Positions 19,835 through 30,143 of a stretch of DNA of 64,000 nucleotides are shown piece after piece. The position numbers were made by a program, and so were the translations under genes. The stretch's first letter is position 1; each line of letters begins with the position of its first letter. The stretch spans positions 92,660,836 to 92,724,835 of the forward strand of contig OY757915.1 in NCBI GenBank assembly GCA_963585895.1, read 5' to 3'. The notes below the pieces were generated by a model. It searched no databases, was not told where the DNA came from, and saw only the letters and a list, made by a program, of their open reading frames with translations. This DNA comes from Sepioteuthis lessoniana. Lineage: Eukaryota; Mollusca; Cephalopoda; Myopsida; Loliginidae.

Positions 19835-20817
19835 CAGTGGCGACTCTAGCCTATTTTTGCTACTTGTGCCCCCCCCCCCTGCCCTCTGTCAACTTCAGTT
19901 CCCAACCCGTGGTCCGTGGACCCAAAGTAAGTCATCATAGTTGCTATTGCGTGATTCTCCATTGTATAGCACAGATTGACAAACGTACCTTGCATGGTGT
20001 CTTTTTTTTGTAAACAATCAAGATACTGTATAATTTGTAGTCTTGTTAATACAGTAGATAAGATAATTTTTTTCCTTTCAAAAGTATAGAAGAAAAGAGA
20101 AGATGTTCATTACTATGACGAGAAAAATATGTTTATTAGAATAAAGAAACTGATGACAATATACACAGACACAGCTAGTAGTTTCAATTTCGCTTAAAAT
20201 AAAGATTGTTTGTTGAAAATGTATTCAAATAAACAAATTTTAGTTACAGAATGTAATATATGCAACATTGATTAAAGAAATTGACATTGAATTAAAACAC
20301 GCCGTTTAACCAACATTTACCATAGCGATGATGATGACGTCGGCGACGGCTATAATCTGCTATCCCCCCTCTCTCGCTCTCTCTGTCCCTCTCCCTCTTC
20401 CCGAGACAGCCGTCAGCAGTCACATAGTGCTAATATTTTTGAGCACGGTGTTTGAGTTGCTCTTGCTATTGGCTACAGCCAAAAGCGGATTTCTCTAACA
20501 TTACTGTTATTATAAGGGTCTAGTGCTCGGCATGGATTTGCGCGTGTTCAACATTATAGCCGATTTTATGGGATGAATCTGACGGTGGCCGGACAAAGAC
20601 CATCCGTTCAAACAGCATCGTCGTATTATTCCCAGATATATCTATGAACTTTTGGCTACTTAGTTATCGAAACTTGAATAGATACGTAATTTAACTGAGA
20701 TCAGACTAAGTATGTTTGCTTGAAATTAATGGATGATTTTTAATCCATTTTGAATAACATTGACCGAGTTATTGATCGTGCCGGGCACGAGTAGCACTAG
20801 TCCCGTCTCCGCCCCTG
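19835..20817. mobile_element. hAT-like non-autonomous DNA transposon
   Basis: Left end cagtggcgactctagcc and right end (reverse complement) caggggcggagacggg are imperfect terminal repeats of the CAGNGGCG type seen in many hAT elements. Subterminal 'gctactngtgccc' is also shared. The flanking 8 bp match (atatatat), as hAT insertion requires, but this is inside a TA tract so it carries little weight. No transposase frame remains in 983 bp. Confidence 0.65.
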
Positions 20818-20841
20818 ATATATATATATATATATATATAC

Positions 20842-20904
<63 letters not shown>
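20818..20904. repeat. (TA)n microsatellite between two transposons
   Basis: About 87 bp, nearly pure TA with two TACATATG interruptions. Confidence 0.95.
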
Positions 20905-20905
<1 letters not shown>

Positions 20906-21786
20906 TTGATGCCTTCAATATATTTCCAGACTTTTTTTGTACAGGCATTTAGAATTGGCGTAGACTCTTGAAAATTCAGTATGTTATTGCTATACATCTT
21001 ATGAGAAGACTGACCAATTTTTTTGATTCCAGCTTCAAATGAACAGCTACAGCAGAAATTGGAATGCACCCTACTAAAGCCTGATTGTCACAGCTGGTGA
21101 GTTTCAAAAAGGCAAACTGGACGAGAGAACACTTTAGAAGAACGATATGCAATAAAATTCTGTTTTAAACTTGGAAAAAGTGCCACAGAAACGTATGGAA
21201 TGCTTCAGACTGCTTTTCGACCATCTTGCATGAATCGAACATCAGTTTTCGAGTGGCATAAGAGATTCAAGGAAGGCAGGGAGTCTGTGAGGGAAGATGA
21301 GAGCTGTGGGAGGAGTAAGGAAGGGTTAGGGTTAGGGGTACTATGTTGAGGTTTTAAGGGAGTACAGGAGGAGATTCCTAGGGAAGGGGCCAGCACTCTT
21401 CTAATCGGGTCAGTGGCATTTCCACCAGGACAATATACCAGTCCACAACTCCATCTTTGTCACACACTATTTGAGCAAGCTGGTCATCAAGACAGTTCGT
21501 CACCCTCCCTATAGTCCAGACCTTGCTCCTTGTGACTTTTACTTATTCCCTAAGCTCAGAGGCCGTCGTTATGAGACAATTGAGGAGATGAAAGAGGCTG
21601 TGACGAAGGTCATTGACACGCTCACACAAGAGGTCTTCCATTGGGTCTTCCAGAAGTTGTTGGAACGGTAGAACAAGTGCAGTGCTGCCAGAGGAGATTA
21701 CTTCGAAGGGGACTAGAGTTTCATGTGTATACTATCAATAAAAGTGTCCATACGAAAAATGTCAGGAAACTTATTTAATGATCCTC

Positions 21787-21787
<1 letters not shown>
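20905..21787 (+). mobile_element. mariner-like element, deletion derivative
   Basis: Inserted at TA inside a TA tract. The plus strand carries the N-terminal piece ([16 protein letters not shown]) and the C-terminal piece with QDNIPVHNS and YSPDLAPCDF, keeping D34D spacing. The region between them is replaced by gggttagggttagggg at 21,323-21,338, the junction also seen in copies at 5,270 and 51,253. The first catalytic aspartate is lost and frameshifts are present. Confidence 0.88.

Positions 21788-21841
<54 letters not shown>
21788..21841. repeat. (TA)n right of the mariner
   Basis: About 52 bp TA, the right half of the tract split by the mariner. Confidence 0.95.
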
Positions 21842-21845
<4 letters not shown>

Positions 21846-22574
21846 TGTATAAAATCAAAATCATATCAAATTTGGTATTTAGATTTTTGTTATTTCCTAT
21901 ATTCGGGCTCTGCGTGTGTTTAAGACTTTTACATTTTCTTCAAGAGATTTTGATAGATAGATAAATAGATAGATAGATATGGGACTTTTGCTGGCATGTA
22001 CAAGAGATATTTATATAATGTTTGACACAAATATAATGGAATAATTACGTTTTGAATAAATATCCTGAAGAACACTACTGAACTTATCTCCTTTAAATCT
22101 GTTTTAAAGGAAGTTAGGAACTCTCTAATGTAAATGAAAAAAACTTCCGTTTCTTGCTGTATCACTTATTTCAGTTCTGTTAGGATATGAAATTTTCTAA
22201 AACTTTTCCTGATCAAATTACAAATAATGTGTCAATGAAGTACTTTTGTTCTCCATATACCGCATTGTTTTTATACTCCTCTTCCTTTTTATGTAAATCT
22301 GGACGAGAAAAAAATGATTATTCAACTAGTCATATTCTTAGAAGGACGAATTTTCCATAGCTTTGCAGAAGATGATTAAAAAAAAGGTTCAAACCATTAT
22401 GGGAGCCCCTTAATAATATAATTTCAAACACTCTCTACACGTTAACCTTTCCTGTCAACATATCCCTGAAATATGTCAGAGGCGCTTAAAATATATTGAT
22501 ATTTCTATGGGAGTATCTTTATTAGAAAAGCAGAACATATATTATAGTGCCCATCTGGGGAAGATTCCAATTAG
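21842..22574. other. Mostly unassigned, Rep-H copy 3 inside
   Basis: 22,195-22,330 resembles Rep-H copy 2 ('tgtgtcaatgaagtactttt', 'ctttttatgtaaatctgga'). A GATA run lies at 21,953-21,978. No gene recognised. Confidence 0.5.
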
Positions 22575-22746
22575 CTGTCGACAGTAGTTGTGCTATTTAA
22601 CCCATTGCCGGGAGGATAAGGAGGTTCATACTTTTCCCAGGCGTATTTGACCGAAATTTAGCATAACAGCACGACTGGAGTTTGAACTCACTTACTACGA
22701 TCCCGCAGTCTAGCGCGTTAACCATTACACCACAATGGCACCTCTT
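22575..22746 (-). mobile_element. Rep-C copy, tail missing
   Basis: Middle and head on the minus strand, with GTGTAATGGTTAACGCGCTAG and B-box-like 'gagttcaaactcc'. The 3' tail is absent at the left. Confidence 0.75.
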
Positions 22747-23129
22747 CGAAAAGGGAAAAAAAAAGAAAGAAAGAAAAGAAATAACTAAGTCAAAACGCGG
22801 GTGAAAAACTGAAGAAAAAAAAAAAAGAATGGAGCGAAAGAGCTTTACATCCCGTTGACATTGATGGATGAATGGTCATATCTCCTTGGTCAGGGATTAT
22901 CCAGTTGTCCATTCTCAACGCGGTCAATTCTTTCTTTCTTTTTTCTTTTCTTTATCTTTGTTGTTGTTGTTGTTGTTGTGGCTGTTAACTACATTTGCTG
23001 TAGTCACTGCCAGATTCCTTTAATTGACCTCATGAACAAGTGACCTTTCGCCTAACAGCGAAATCAACAACAGGAAGAACTTGACCAGGGCCAGTATGTT
23101 AATCATCCAAAACTCTTACTTTCCACTAT

Positions 23130-23130
<1 letters not shown>
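22747..23130. other. Unassigned, purine run then mixed DNA
   Basis: A-rich purine stretch to 22,830, then no recognised sequence. (GTT)n at about 22,960-22,978. Confidence 0.45.

Positions 23131-23209
<79 letters not shown>
23131..23209. repeat. Compound (CT)n(TA)n microsatellite
   Basis: CT run to 23,161, then TA to 23,209, just left of a Tc1-like element. Confidence 0.95.
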
Positions 23210-23211
<2 letters not shown>

Positions 23212-23215
23212 AATA

Positions 23216-23806
23216 CAGAGGTTGGACAAAATAATGGAAACACCTAGAATTTTAGTATCATAATTTTGAAACTCCAATCAAACCAAAAAACGTTTTTTGT
23301 TCATGTTTTTTTTATTTATTGTTTATCTTTCTCGTCATATTTTTCTAAAATTGTTGTTTTTTAACATCAGAAGAAATTAAACAATAATTCATAAAAATGG
23401 CAATTCTATCAGACTTTAAAAGAGGTCAATTTGTTGGTGCTTGTGTGGCAGGCGCGAGTGTAACAAAACCCGCGGAATTATTTGGTGTAGCAAGGAGTTC
23501 TGTCTTGAAAGTAACGATAGCATTTGAGAAAAAAGGAAAAAAACAAACTCCCCACTGAAGTAAAAATCTGGAAGAAAGCGAAAGCTGTCTGATAGGAACT
23601 GTCGGACTCTTACACGAATTGTTAGAAAGGATCCCAATAATACAGCTCCGAAAATTACAGCAGACCTTAATGACCGTCTCGAGAACGCAGTTTCCTCAAA
23701 AAGGGACCTGCACAAAGCCAGATTTCACGGGAGGATTGCAATCAGAAAATCATATTAAAATAGATTTGAAATTTCCACTTGTTTCTATTATTTTGTTCAA
23801 CCCTTG
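23216..23806 (+). mobile_element. Tc1-like element, internally deleted, transposase N-terminus
   Basis: TA target (23,214-23,215 and 23,807-23,808) with inverted ends cagaggttggacaaaataat and caagggttgaacaaaataat. From ATG 23,397 the frame reads MAILSDFKRGQFVGACVAGA, a paired-like HTH start, then shifts to a part with RKRKLSDRNCRTLTRIV typical of Tc1-type second DNA-binding domains. The DDE catalytic half is missing because 3' terminal sequence follows at about 23,755. Length 591 bp against ~1.6 kb for a complete Tc1. Confidence 0.82.
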
Positions 23807-24045
23807 TATATATTCTATAAAAGACAGATTTGAATTCGTCCTGGATACTAAAAATTGACAGTAGTCGTTTACTAATCTAGTTTAGTTTAGCACAAAGCTT
23901 TAAATGTTAGAAGTACTAGTAGTTGGTTAATTACTTGTAGATCTGAAACATGGATACAAGCATAAATTGGCTAGCTGGGTTTTTTTTACATGTTCACCCT
24001 GAAGGCGAAGTCAGTTTAACAATTATACTCCCAATAATAAAAGTA
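23807..24045. other. Unassigned
   Basis: No repeat family or gene recognised in this 240-bp AT-rich stretch. Confidence 0.4.
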
Positions 24046-24300
24046 AAGTAAAGTTAGCGACCGTAGTCGAGGGTGACTAGAAGACTCCCTTTTCAATAGC
24101 TACTACACCGATTTGTAGGGGGGGCGCTACTCCTTTCCCTGGATTGCTCCAATTTACCCTTGATATGTACCTTATATTGCTGAGTGTTAAGCATGGAAGT
24201 ATCAAGTACTATTTTTAAAGTCTTTGGTATGACTCGAACTGGATTGAACCTCGGTCTCCCGGACCATTGGCGAACACTCTACCTACTAGACCAATGAACC
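24046..24300 (-). mobile_element. Rep-D copy
   Basis: Complete tail, body and head. The B box segment is decayed (ggttcaatccagttc on the minus strand). Flanks are 'aataataaaagt' and 'ccaataata', a possible short target duplication. Confidence 0.8.
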
Positions 24301-24439
24301 GTTTCCCAATAATAGACGGTACAAAATGTAACTTTATGATCATTATAAATAGGTAAACAATTCTTATATAGTTGCAATGTCAATGCTTTTTGAGGGCAAA
24401 TGTTTTAATGAAATAAAACCATTTCAGACATTTTTTCAA

Positions 24440-24612
24440 ACAGATCTATTTGTTTCATTGATGGAACCTTAACTGATACTACTACTTCAGATCAGAGTGG
24501 ACCTGGAAGTAATGGCAACGAAGAGGTGATTTCACACTCCTCAGTGTTTTAGAATTGTAGCCTCACCACCAGACGCAGTTTAGTTTCGTATCAACGATAC
24601 ATCAATAACTGA
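24440..24612 (-). mobile_element. Rep-B fragment, old
   Basis: Diverged head-proximal part: 'ctactacttcagatcagagt' followed by 'gcctcaccaccagacgcag'. Both ends are lost. Confidence 0.55.
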
Positions 24613-25424
24613 AGTAGTGTTGTATACTCCACCTAGAGTTCTTCCGAGCGGGTTGCATATTGCAGATGGATTTGATAACGACAAAAAATGACGAACACTT
24701 GTATTTTAAAAGATATAACTTACTCTATTTATTTCTCCGCCTTACCATGAATGTGGTGTCTTAGATAGTCGAAGAGATTATGAGTGCATACGGGGAACTG
24801 ACAGGCGATCTCTTCACTTCGTCTGTTAGCCGAGATTTGGCTCTGACATCTGAACATGGCTGCTTTTATAAACACATCTACTCGAGGTTGACGACTCACA
24901 TCCGGTCAAAGTATTTTCCTTCCAGCTGGCGACACCGGAACTTTTTGCTTCTTGGCTTTTTTCCGCTATTTCCGTACTCTTATATCTAGGTCACCTTATT
25001 TCTCATTTCAATGTGTCACAACCACCTGGTTAATTGACCTGACAACTTGTCACTCATTTCCTATTTCCACAATCCTGTGTCATCTTTATCCATAAAGCTT
25101 TTAACCACTAAGGCGTCTGTCTTTTTAACAAAATATCCATTTGTCACATTCCAATATACCGACAATCCAACAGTAGTTGTAGTAGTAGTAGTAGTAGTAG
25201 GAGCACTAGTAGTCGCAGTGGTCGTTACATCAAATATTATCAATGAGCTACTTGTGTACATCTGAAAAATCAGAGTGTCATGTTTCGCCAGAGGTCAAAT
25301 GGGATCCGATGTAACAGCTTTCTTTGAAAAAAAAATCGATTAAAAATAGAAAAACAAAATCAAAAAACAAAAGTACATCAAAACGTGTTTTATGTAAAAC
25401 ATTTTAATTTTGATTTTAAAATCT
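24613..25424. other. Unassigned, with (GTA)n
   Basis: No recognised family. (GTA)n at about 25,172-25,201. A 69-codon plus frame at 24,780-24,989 has no known domain. 24,760-25,030 has more complex sequence than its surroundings and may be unique or an unrecognised element. Confidence 0.4.
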
Positions 25425-25738
25425 GACTGAATCACTATGGAAGGGCAGATTTCGGTCAATCAAGTTATCTGATCTCTCTGATAAAACAGGAATTCCTCCA
25501 AGCTGTAACCATGTCAGTAATACAGTATGGTTGAATTTTGATAAAATGCTTGGAGAAAGAACAAGATGGGAACTAAGCAAGAACAATGATCACTGTTTTG
25601 AACAAATCTTGGAAGCAGCACCCCACAAAACAGCAATTGTACGGTTATTTATCTCCTATCTTGCAAACAATCCAAGATGAACAAAACATGTTGGGCACTG
25701 CTGGACAAATAAGGACGAACTCACAAGCGATATTTTTA
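25425..25738 (+). pseudogene. RTE-like LINE, diverged copy, part 1
   Basis: Fragments of the RT C-terminal region: EFLQAVTMSVIQYG, then VLNKSWKQHPTKQQLYGYL, with several stops. Much more diverged than the copies at 13,429 and 58,286. Interrupted by Rep-A at the DELTSD-IFLWTP position. Confidence 0.75.
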
Positions 25739-26027
25739 CCCAACCCCTCCACTCGGGCAGGATATGACACAAGGTCAGTTTTTAAGCGGAGTTTAACAGC
25801 TTTGAATTCAGAGTTTTCCATCTTCTAAACCAGTTGCCTCGCCAAGGCTGAAGAACCTAGTCTGCCCTACTATTTTACCCATAGCTGGAGAGAGAATAAT
25901 TGGATTAATACCTTTCCCGGAGGTATTAGTGCTATGTGAAAAAGAATCAGTCTCGTCGAGGATTTGAACTCGTGTCACCGTGTCCATTTCCTACGACGAT
26001 AACCATTACACCACGGGCACCTCCAAA
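25739..26027 (-). mobile_element. Rep-A copy nested in the LINE
   Basis: Full Rep-A on the minus strand including head GGTGTAATGGTTATCGTCG. Flanks gcgatattttta (25,727-25,738) and gtgacattttta (26,028-26,039) are a 12-bp duplication with two differences. Confidence 0.85.
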
Positions 26028-26215
26028 GTGACATTTTTATGGACCCCAATATATGGATACATCAGTGTTGCCCGACTAGTAAAAACGTACTTTCACCAGC
26101 TCTGTTGGAACACTGGACGCAGTATTGAGGAACTTCGAAGAGCAATGACTGATAGGGACTGATTGTGAGAGAAAGTAAAGGGAATGACCGATAATGAAGA
26201 TTTGTTTTCTATGAC
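26028..26215 (+). pseudogene. RTE-like LINE, diverged copy, part 2
   Basis: Translation IFMDPNIWIHQ-like in one frame and TFLWTPIYGYISVARLVKTY in another. It continues to RRAMTDRD, then a stop, which is the C-terminus of the RT protein. The (ATG)n tail is not clear. Confidence 0.7.
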
Positions 26216-26283
26216 TTTCAGTATTTCATATTTTATGAGTATAATTTTTGGTGGGATGGGAACATATTGTAAAAACCGGATAT

Positions 26284-26688
26284 GCGAGGATCATTAAATA
26301 AGTTTCCAGACTTTTTTCGTATGGGCACTTTTATTGATAGTACACATATGAAACTCTAGTCCCCTTTGAAGTAATTTCCTCCAGCTGCAATGCACGTGTT
26401 CTACCGTTCCAACAACTTCTGGAAGGCCCCATAGAAGTCGTCATGTGTGAGCGTGTCAATGACCTTCGTCACAGCCTCTTTTAACTCCTCAATTGTCTCA
26501 TAACGACGGCATCTGAGCTTAGGGAATAACCAAAAGTCACAGGGAGCATGGTCTGGACTATAGGGAGGCTGAGGAACTGTCTTGATGTCCATCTTGGTCA
26601 AATAGTCTGTGACAAGGATGGAGTTGTGTGCTGGTGCATTGTCCTGGTGGAAAAACCACTGACCCGATTTGAAGAGTGCTGGCCTCTT
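26284..26688 (-). mobile_element. mariner-like fragment, 3' half
   Basis: Has the gaggatcattaaataagt end and the C-terminal transposase part (MTKMDIKTVPQPPYSPDHAP). It stops abruptly at 'ctggcctcttt', so the other end and the deletion junction are absent. Confidence 0.85.
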
Positions 26689-26799
26689 TAATGTAATTAT
26701 TGCAATTAATTGGTTGGTTGGTTGGTTGGTTGGTTGGCTGGTTGAGTTTTTAATTAATTTAATGTAATTAATGTAATTAATTGGTTAGTTGGTTATTTG
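26689..26799. repeat. (GGTT)n and TAATTAA-rich repeat
   Basis: ggttggtt run at about 26,711-26,740 between repeats of 'aatgtaatta', adjoining the T/G-rich 3' end of the next Rep-B. Confidence 0.75.
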
Positions 26800-27384
26800 A
26801 GCTTTACAGCATACTAACATTTGTAGGTTATCTAATGCCAGATCCATTTTTATACAAATAATCAGTTCTATTTCAAATAATCCAGTTTAGCGTGAGTACA
26901 CAGTTTAATTGTTAAAAACATTTCTTTTTCAAGCTATTCAGTTTAGTCGAACAGTTCTAATTCAACTAATTCAGTTTAGTATAAGTATCGATTTTGTTTA
27001 CACACAGTTAAATGTCAAAACAGTTCTATATTAAATATTTTAGTTTAGTGTAAGTACAGTTTCAATGTCAAAAACAGTTCCATTTCAAACAATCCAGTTT
27101 AGCATACAAAAATAGTTCCATTTCAAACAATTTAATTTAGCATAAGTACGAAGTTTAGTTATATTTAACCCACAGATAGGACCCTATCAGGTGCTACCAA
27201 TCCGGGCCAGAGTGGACCTAGGAGTGATGGCAATAAAGGGGTACTCCGCATTCCCCGAAGCTCTAACATCACTGGAACCTCAGCATCAGATTGTTTAGAG
27301 TCATATTCAGGACACTCGTTAGGATGTCTTACCCCTCAGTAGCGAAGCAGTCGATATATTCTACAGCCCCAGCCAACAGGGCAT
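26800..27384 (-). mobile_element. Rep-B copy with many modules
   Basis: Tail complement at left, six or so ~50-bp modules, 'gacccctatcaggtgctacc'-type segment at about 27,180 and head at right ('attctacagccccagccaac'). Confidence 0.78.
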
Positions 27385-27403
27385 TTTTACATAAGTAAGT
27401 ATT

Positions 27404-27587
27404 GTTTTGATTATAGACAGCGTTGCAGTATCGGTGTAATATGTCGTCGAATTGTCTGGTCTTCCATACTTCTGGAGGAATCTCGTCAAGCCCTGCAGCT
27501 TTCCTATTTTTAATTTTTCTAAGGACCGAGTCGAGTTCTTGAGAGAACGGTCCTATTTTAAGATCAACGACCTCACAAATATGGATC
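27404..27587 (-). pseudogene. RTE-like LINE, inverted 5' segment
   Basis: Minus-strand translation has LRKIKNRKAAGLDEIPPEVW, a region upstream of the RT catalytic core in non-LTR elements, then FDDILHRYCNAVYNQN. It lies head to head with the plus-strand RT segment starting at 27,588, so one element appears to have its 5' part inverted. Confidence 0.8.
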
Positions 27588-28052
27588 ATCCGTAGAATCC
27601 TTGTAGGCGTACGAGCAAAAAACCTACAGGCGACATTACTATTTGTCGACTTTACCAAGGCCTTCGATTCCATTCACAGAGGGAAGATGGAACAAATCCT
27701 ACTAGCATATGGCCTACCAAAAGAAACCGTAGCAGCAATAACGATTCCCTATAGAAACACCAAAGTGAAAGTACGTTCACCGGATGGAGACACATAATAC
27801 TTCGACATCGTAGCAGGAGTACTACAAGGGGACATGCTGGCCCCATACCTCTTTATCATCTGTCTAGACTACGGGCTTAGAACATCGATTGATAAAATCA
27901 GAGAAAACGGCTTCGAGCTGACAAAGAAAAGAAGCAGAAGGTACCCCGCAAAAACAAATACCGACGCCGACTACGCCGATGACATAGCGATACTGGCAAA
28001 TACACCCAACCAAGCCGAAACACTACCGCATAGTTTGGAACGAGCCCCGTAG
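27588..28052 (+). pseudogene. RTE-like LINE reverse transcriptase, palm region
   Basis: Starts at IRRIL and reads LLFVDFTKAFDSIHRG (motif with the first catalytic aspartate), then GVLQGDMLAPYLFIICLDYG, and DADYADDIAILANTP with the YADD active site at about 27,970-27,981. One in-frame stop near 27,796 (DGDT*YF). It ends abruptly at LERAP (28,052), so the C-terminal half present in other copies is missing. Confidence 0.85.
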
Positions 28053-28301
28053 TGTTAACTTTTATTCATAGTTGGTGCCGTGTCGGGGAGATAATGTTAC
28101 AGGGTATTATGTAGCAGAATGTGCAGATACCTACCCGTTCGGTTTGAACACGCATCTTCACCCAACAAACACGGCTGTTGATGAGGACTGTATTACTGGG
28201 GTCACGTGACTAAAAGTGGTACATATATAAATAAGTCTGTGGTGTGAAATGTGAGAAGTAATATTGCGTTAGTATTCCATATTCAGTATTCAGTTGGTTG
28301 G
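28053..28301. promoter_or_regulatory. Unassigned, possible promoter-like segment
   Basis: CACGTG at 28,203-28,208 and TATATAAATA at about 28,223-28,233 resemble an E-box and TATA box, about 20 bp apart. No gene follows, and in AT-rich DNA both occur by chance. A remnant LTR or transposon promoter is possible but unsupported. Confidence 0.2.
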
Positions 28302-28790
28302 ATGGTTCGTTAATTGGTTGGTTGTTTTGTTTTACGACGTATCAACCTTTTTCGAGTGATTTAAAGCCGAATTACATATCAAACAATTCAATTTAGTGTT
28401 AATATAGTTTTCGTTTACAAACGGTTAAATGTCAAAATTTCAAACAATTAAATTTTGCAAAAGTTCAGACAGTTCTATATTAAACAATCCAGTTTATCAT
28501 AAGTACACAGTTTAGATGTCAAAAATAGTTTTATCTTAAACAATTCACTTTAGCATAAGTACGCAGTTTGACCCATAGATAAGATTCTATCTGGTGTTAC
28601 CACTCCGAGTCAGAGAGGGCCTGGAAGAGATGACAATAAAGGGCTATTCTGCATTCCGTAAAGCTCCAGCATTACAGGAGCCTCACCATCAGATTGCTTT
28701 GTGTGATATACGGGACACTCGTTAGGGGAGTCGTAACCGTCGGTAGAGATGCGGTCTGTGTATTTTACTGCCCCAGCCGACTGGGCAACA
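28302..28790 (-). mobile_element. Rep-B copy
   Basis: ggttgg-rich 3' end at left, four modules, 'gattctatctggtgttacca' segment, and head at right ('ttactgccccagccgactgg'). Confidence 0.75.
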
Positions 28791-29059
28791 CAATATTCGA
28801 CACTGTACGAGAGTGAAGAGATTTTAAAGTGTCGGCCATAGTAACCCCTTGAATCGAACATTATAAAACAGGGCGATTCAAAGATTATGTAATATTATGA
28901 TTACGCTAGTTGGCGCCGCGTAAATCATTTGAAAGTAGCAGTTCAAGTCATTTCAGATACACTCTGTAATTTGTAGTAAGGTGTTAGTGAGTGTGCAGAC
29001 ACACAGTGTATTGCTTCACCTTGTATATGTGATTTAAAAGCTGCACAGCTTAACAGCCA

Positions 29060-29880
29060 ACATGACCTGATATGAGAATTTATGCTTTACGAATTTGAAC
29101 CGGACCATAACCCCACGGAAACAACCAAAAAGATTTCCTATGCGAAACGTGGAGACACAGTTGATCACTATATAATAACCAGACGTTTCAAGAAATGTCG
29201 CTCGGGTTGCAGACACCCTCAATGATCACGTAACGTCAGGTCGGTCTAAAAGAGTGGATTCTGAAGCCGTGCTTAAAGCAAGAAACACTGGGTGAGTATA
29301 ACGAGACTGAGGCCGTGCTTAAAGTGAGAAACACTGGGAGAGTATCAGGATTCTGAGGCCGTGCTTAAAGTGAGAAACACTGGGAGAGTATCAGGATTCT
29401 GAGGCCGTGCTTGAAGCGAGAAACACTGGGAAAATATCAGGATTCTGAGGCCGTGCGTAAAGTGAGAAACACTGGGAGAGTATCAGGATTCTGAGGCCGT
29501 GCGTAAAGCGAGAAACACTGGGAGAGTATCAGGATTCTGAGGCCGTGCGTAAAGCGAGAAACACTGGGAGAGTATCAGGATTCTGAGGCCGTGCTTGAAG
29601 GGAGAAACACTGGGAGAGTATCAAGATTCTGAGGCCGTGCTTGAAGGGAGAAACACTGCGAGAGTATCAAGATTTTGAGGCCGTGCGTAAAGCAAGAAAC
29701 ACTGGGAGAGTATCAGGATTCTGAGGCCGTGCGTAAAGCGAGAAACACTGGGAGAGTATCAGACGAGTTCAGAGTCTCACTATCAACGAAAATGCTGCAA
29801 AGCATTTTACGACAGTGTATTAATGAATTAAGTATCTTGGTTATTTTTAAGTTTCTACGATATTATATAACATTATATAA
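29060..29880 (+). pseudogene. mariner-like transposase N-terminal remnant with minisatellite inside
   Basis: In the frame starting near 29,080 the plus strand reads LYEFEPDHNPTETTKKISYA then ITRRFKKCRSG, which resembles the N-terminal DNA-binding region of Mos1/SETMAR-type mariner transposases, followed by a GRSKRVDSEAVLKARNTG linker. The linker codons have expanded into an 11-copy 46-bp tandem repeat, after which RVSLSTKMLQSILRQC continues. No catalytic domain is seen before the Rep-D at 29,884. Identification rests on pattern memory. Confidence 0.55.
29257..29762. repeat. 46-bp minisatellite, 11 copies
   Basis: Units begin gattctgaggccgtgc. Starts at 29,257, 29,349 and 29,395 fix the period at 46, and 11 x 46 = 506 bp fills the block. 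Variation is mainly cttaaagcg/cttgaaggg/cgtaaagcg. Since 46 is not a multiple of 3, each unit shifts the frame. Confidence 0.92.
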
Positions 29881-29883
29881 ATA

Positions 29884-30143
29884 AGTAAGTAAAGTCGGCG
29901 ACCATAGTCGAGGGTGACCAGAAGGCTCCCTTTTCGATAGCTACTACACCAAGGTGTAGGGGAGGGCGCTACTCCTTTCCCTGAATTGCTCCACTTTACC
30001 CTTGATCCATACCTTATAATGCTGAGTGTTAAGCAAGGAGGCATCAAGTACCATTTTTTGAGTCTTTGGTATGACTCGACCTGGGATTGAACCCAGATCT
30101 CCCGGACCATTGGCAAACACTCCAACCGCTAAGCCAATGTCCG
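29884..30143 (-). mobile_element. Rep-D copy
   Basis: Complete, with head 'ggcttagcggttggagtgtt' and B box gggttcaatcccagg on the minus strand. Flanked by ataagta and tatat sequence, so any target duplication is unclear. Confidence 0.82.

Noticed and set aside
25061..25265. Short frames with poly-V or poly-T
   Set aside because: Products of the (GTA)n run on either strand.
28053..28301. Solo LTR with TATA box
   Set aside because: TATA-like and CACGTG motifs are present, but I find no TG...CA termini, target duplication or primer-binding site.
29257..29762. CRISPR array
   Set aside because: The 46-bp units are contiguous with no unique spacers, in a metazoan repeat setting without cas genes. 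The 48-bp array at 60,729 fails for the same reason.
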